NCBI GenBank assembly: GCA_905250125.1
Contig: CAJNOL010000122.1
Span: 62,001-126,000, forward strand
Direction: 5' to 3'
Source of the DNA: Rotaria sordida
Taxonomy: Eukaryota > Rotifera > Eurotatoria > Philodinida > Philodinidae
DNA length: 64,000 nucleotides
In this document: in pieces, positions 59,974-64,000 of the stretch
Position numbering within the stretch: the first letter of the stretch is position 1
How the letters are laid out: each line of letters starts with the position of its first letter
Notes under the pieces: generated by a model
Databases searched by the model: none
What the model saw: the letters and a program-made list of their open reading frames with translations, nothing else
What the model was told of the DNA's origin: nothing
Program-made: the position numbers and the translations under genes

Positions 59974-60858
59974 GTGATTACATTACCTTTTCAAATAGAA
60001 ATGATTAAAATAACAAGAAGAAATATTTACAGAGAAAACAATAGAAATTTAATCTTTCCTCTTATTCTTTTGTGTGTAGAACAAAGAAAGAAAGAAACCT
60101 TTGCATTTTTCTTATTTGCATAACAGAAGTACGGATACAAATCGTTCGCTTTTACATCTTGATTATACATATATATATAATTAATTAAAAGTAATTATCA
60201 AAAGATTCTCCTATTTGTGTATATGCAATAAAAATAAAAAAATAATTTTTTTATCGAAGCATACTATAGAAAAAAAAAGAACTTTTTATTCCGTAATAAC
60301 ATTGCAGTAAAACACCTGTACCTCATGAAAAAAAAGTCAACGAGCATACCTATTACGGGAAACATGAATGAGCATATGGTTTTCATCATGATCGATAAAA
60401 TAAAATTTTCTTCAATATGTCAAAAAGCTCTTTACTTTGCCAAGTCATCATGAATTAATCTTGTTCAATTTATTACATTTTTATTTCTCGTTCTCATTCA
60501 ATATCTGATCAGCAAAACTATAAATATTCATTTTGTTGTTTGCATCTACTGCGATTTTTATTTAAAATTAAATAAAATTCATTCTCTTATTTCAAATATC
60601 TATTTATTTGTATATATGCGTCATTTTCTATTCTTTTGTCTTCGACGAGTAAGAAATCTTTAGTTCGTTGATACACATACATCGTCTCACCTAACAACGT
60701 ATATATATATATACATGTATAAAAGATTCTTCATCTTCTTTTATGTGAAGCGATAAAAAGAAGTTAATATAAAAAAAAGTATACAAAGATAGTAACTATA
60801 ACGACAATTATTCTTTTTTTATATAAGAAGAAATAAACATAAAATAAAATTAGTAAAA

Positions 60859-62452
60859 ATGTTTTCACGTCCGAGACCTAATGTCTCGGTTGCTGAATAT
60901 GCGGTGAGCTATTTGATATATATATTATCTAAACATGATAATGTTTCTATCTGTTATATTTCTTAGCAACGTCTTCGTGATGAACGTGAACAGAAACGGT
61001 CACGTCTCGATGAACGACATCGATATTTATTCGATATTATTGCAACACGCATTGATAAAGATCGTTCTGTAGTTGAAGATAATATTCTTGAAAGTGTCAA
61101 TGTAAGTATTCAATTCTAATATAATATCATTCAAAATTAATTTTTTTCTTATATTAGTTTAACTTAATGAATCAATTTTTTAATGTTGATGGTTCTCAAT
61201 ATCTTTTTTTTTTCTATCAAGAACCTGAAAGTGAAAGTAATCAAGCAGGAGGTATAAAAGAATTTAATGATCTTGGTTTTTTATTCTAAAATCTTCATAT
61301 AATTTCTTTCTAGTTGATAATGTTCGTCCTCCTTATTCACCATATTCTAGTCGTTCAGGTGCAAGTAGTGCAAAACCACCAAAACCTAAAGTGATTATAG
61401 CTGATCTTAATGAACAACGTCTTCGAGGAATATGTCTTTATTTTATGCGTAATTCAAAAAAGACTATCATTACAGAACAAAATATAGCTAATGTATATTT
61501 TCAAAAAAAAAAAACTTATTTTTTGTTTTTATCAAATATCTCGTTTCAATCTTTTTCTTTCACTTCAGGAAGTTCTTTTTTATACATTCGAATGTAATAC
61601 TGAATCAGTACTTCAAGCATTAAGTCGGTCAATATCGGATATTTATATACCATATTTTCAAAAATCTGATATCAATTGGAGTACAAATAATGATCCAATG
61701 ATTAAAATTAATTTTCTTAATCATTTAAATAATTTCGTTGATACACTTACTAGTGCATATGACAGTATTAATGAAAAAATTTTATTAGCTGACTGTGAAA
61801 AATTTGATTTAACACAAATAAAAAATACATCTGATTGTATTGCAATAGCATCAAACCATGAATATGTAGGATTTATTGAAGAAACAATGAAAAAATGGAT
61901 TCAACAAATGAAAGAAGTATAAGAACAAAAAAAAAAAATTAAATTTTGATTAGAAAAAATTAATTTTCTTTTTTTTTTGTTTTTTTGTTAAAAAAAGGTT
62001 TTAGCAGAAAGTGAACAAATTCGTCGTGAAGCAGATAATATTGGTCCACGAGCTGAATTAAATTATTGGAAACGACGTATGACAAAATTTAATTTTTTAC
62101 TTGATCAAGTTAAAACACATAAAGTTAAAGTTGTTTTAACTATTTTACAAACTGCTAAATCAAAACTTATTCAAGTAAAATTCAAAAAGAGAAAAATTAA
62201 TTCTAAATATATACATATTTTTTTTTGTAGCAATGGAGAGCACTTGATGGAAAAATTACTGATGCAGCTAATGAAGCCAAAGATAATGTACGATATTTAT
62301 ATACGTTAGAAAAATTTTACGAACCATTATATAATTCTGATCCAGTTGCAATGCTTGAATATATACCCGGTTTGATTAATGCTGTACGAATGATACATTC
62401 AATTTCACAATATTATAATACATCTGAAAGAATGACATCTTTATTTATTAAA
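60859..62452 (+). CDS. DNAH5/8-like: Axonemal dynein heavy chain, outer-arm DNAH5/8 type, 5' end only
   Basis: Exons: 60859-60903 ([15 protein letters not shown]), 60967-61101, 61158-61251, 61314-61492, 61569-61916, 61998-62174 and 62231-62452, all in phase, giving about 400 aa of an expected 4,500 or so. The tail begins with the Arg-rich helix [17 protein letters not shown] and [15 protein letters not shown]. It then enters the DHC_N1 tail domain, with [31 protein letters not shown] and [16 protein letters not shown], which are typical of DNAH5/DNAH8 (gamma-type outer arm heavy chain). This protein drives ciliary beating, expected in a ciliated animal. After GTAGGT at 62453 no further exon could be fitted before 64,000, so either a long intron follows or the gene is disrupted. 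The motor part lies outside the window. Confidence 0.9.
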
Positions 62453-62567
62453 GTAGGTTTGCTTTTTTTTTTACAATCGTAAACTAATGAATCAAGTGTA
62501 GATAGTAAAATCTTTTTTGTGATTAATATTCATTAAAAAATGATTAGCGTAATCTACGCAGGATTAA

Positions 62568-62735
62568 AACGTGAAACACGATGTCTTGTCAATTGCAGGA
62601 AGATTGTTTTATTCTATCTATTTTGGAACATATCTCTTCACTATCCTTCTCTAGAAATGTAATAAGGACGTACTGAGGACGGTGAGTCTAAATTTCTATC
62701 CCTATACTTCACTTCTTTTAGATCGTGTCTAAAAC
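62568..62735. mobile_element. Second copy of the TGTGAAACACGAT MITE family, degraded
   Basis: Starts CGTGAAACACGAT and shares internal blocks with 27,437-27,739 (ATTCTATCTATTT, CATAT.TCTTCA, AGAAATGT.A.AAGGA). It ends near GATCGTGTCTAAAACA. Shorter than the first copy, and inside the long dynein intron. Confidence 0.5.
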
Positions 62736-63027
62736 ATGTCAAACACACTAGAAAGAAAATTGTTCGCTTTTATCATTACTTTTTTTTTAATCGATCATTA
62801 ATTCTATTTACTATTCAATGTGATCGGATCGTTCGTCGTCGATAAAATGTTGTAATCTTTTATGGTGCTATATAATTATACATCGGCAATTGATTTTTTT
62901 AGAAAGGAACGATAAAAAGTGAAGAACAATAATGAGGAAATACTTTCGTCTATGAAAAGAATATTCAATACTGCATTAAGAAAAGATTGATACATTTAAA
63001 AGATCTAAATAACTTTTCTAGTGTTAT

Positions 63028-63277
63028 ACCAGACCTCGAAATGGGTCGCCCGGCCCGATGATTTTATCCTTTTTTGACATAACTTATTCTGAGATCTGGC
63101 TCACCCCCGAAAGGGATACGGGAAGCTTCTTCATGCTACCTTCCCTTGGCCATCACTTTTTATAAAAGGCAAAAAATATGAAATAGCTGTCTATTGAGAA
63201 AAAAAAATCTTTGTAAACGAAGTTTCTTTCGACCCGGAACGGGCCATAAAAAAGTGATCGAATTTCGAGGCCTATTT
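63028..63277. repeat. GC-richer element with short imperfect inverted ends
   Basis: The left end AGACCTCGAAATGGGTCG and the right end CGAATTTCGAGGCCT face each other. Inside are GGCCCGATG, CACCCCCGAAAGGGATACGGG and ACCCGGAACGGGCC. It is non-coding, about 250 bp, and in the dynein intron. A possible small non-autonomous transposon. Confidence 0.35.
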
Positions 63278-64000
63278 TATATTGCAGAAATCTTTTGTAT
63301 CGACATCTCTCGAATTCTTTCAATGAAATAAAAATGTTAGATCAAATCGTTTGTATTTTATATAGCTCTTGGAAACGTTACTGATGTCTACGTAATTTAA
63401 TAAAATTTTCGACAAGAATTTTTCGAATATACGTTTAGGAAACTTTACTGGAGTTGGTCAATACCTTTTCAAGATTATATTCTCTCATTCTTTTTCTTCA
63501 CTTTCTAAAAAAAAAATTAATTGGTGATAGACAATTATGCTATACTAAAAAAAATATTGCAACAAAAAGTCTTAGCATCAAGATTGACACAATTATGACT
63601 AAAATATATTGATCAAGTCTTATATTTTTCAATTTAAGTTTTATTTTTATTAATGAAAGATTTTCAAAAAAATTCATACAAAATCAAAATATGAAAAACA
63701 GTGAAGTTGTAATGGTTAAAATAATATTTCTTTCAATGGTCAGTAATTCTTTAATCTTAATATTATAAAAATATTCATTAAAATACAACATATAACATGC
63801 ACAGAAGGAATGTACCTTGTCACTATACATCTAACAAATTTTTGCCATAGATTGTTGATAACTAACAACTAGACACGAGCAGGATCAAGTTTTTTTTTGT
63901 TTCCGGTTTTGATTAGCATGAGGACTCGAAAATCAGTAAGTTTCTGACGTCCTACTGTAATCTATTTTATCTCTAATATTCTGTTTTTTTTTTATTGAAT

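Noticed and set aside
1..64000. CRISPR arrays, rRNA genes, bacterial operons
   Set aside because: None seen; the window is eukaryotic with spliced genes.

Overview
This window is a piece of animal nuclear DNA. It is strongly AT-rich, its genes are split by many short introns of about 48-75 nt with GT..AG ends, and there are no bacterial operon features. The gene set is metazoan: a ciliary dynein heavy chain, a peptide-type GPCR, CEBPZ/Mak21 and a sacsin. A sequence close to the bdelloid rotifer spliced leader, as I remember it, and a fungal/bacterial-type Baeyer-Villiger monooxygenase point to a bdelloid rotifer (Rotaria/Adineta type). That assignment is inference.

Layout. (1) 1-23,006, minus strand: the 5' part of a large sacsin-like gene. 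Its constant exons are 17177-18071, 15376-15836, 13002-13523, 4079-5026, 2716-3228, 326-1078 and 265 to the left edge, and it runs off the left end. Upstream of the first constant exon, and again inside an 8-kb intron, lie at least eleven short ORFs that start with ATG and end at a GT splice donor in phase 1. They look like a battery of alternative first exons. A 100-N assembly gap lies in one intron. (2) 24,587-33,758, minus: a complete 15-exon CEBPZ (Noc1/Mak21-type ribosome-biogenesis factor), 841 aa by my model. Its introns carry a MITE, a 1.1-kb foldback element and a pair of dispersed repeats. (3) 34,966-40,947: a duplicated segment carrying two copies of a 109-aa NTF2/SnoaL-like protein, with a 120-bp identical upstream block. 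(4) 40,950-42,692: a mariner element with about 255-bp terminal inverted repeats and a broken transposase. (5) 42,792-43,197, minus: a probable small two-exon coiled-coil gene. (6) 45,032-46,747, minus: a membrane-anchored Baeyer-Villiger/flavin monooxygenase with one apparent homopolymer frameshift. (7) About 48.0-48.45 kb: a piggyBac transposase relic. (8) 51,200-54,774, plus: a five-exon class A peptide GPCR (400 aa) with a 2.2-kb last intron. (9) 57.1-58.4 kb: nested foldback/MITE elements. (10) 59,881-62,452, plus: the 5' end of an outer-arm dynein heavy chain (DNAH5/8 type) with two alternative first exons, cut off by the right edge or continuing after a long intron.

The genes are not functionally linked; this is ordinary animal gene order. 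The most unusual structure is the set of alternative N-termini in front of and inside the sacsin-like gene, all in the same splice phase. They would give one chaperone-like body many short N-terminal tags (basic, acidic, Ser/Asn-rich, hydrophobic) from separate promoters, including internal promoters that omit the degenerate ATPase region. All gene models are read by eye from splice sites and reading frames, without transcripts or database searches.
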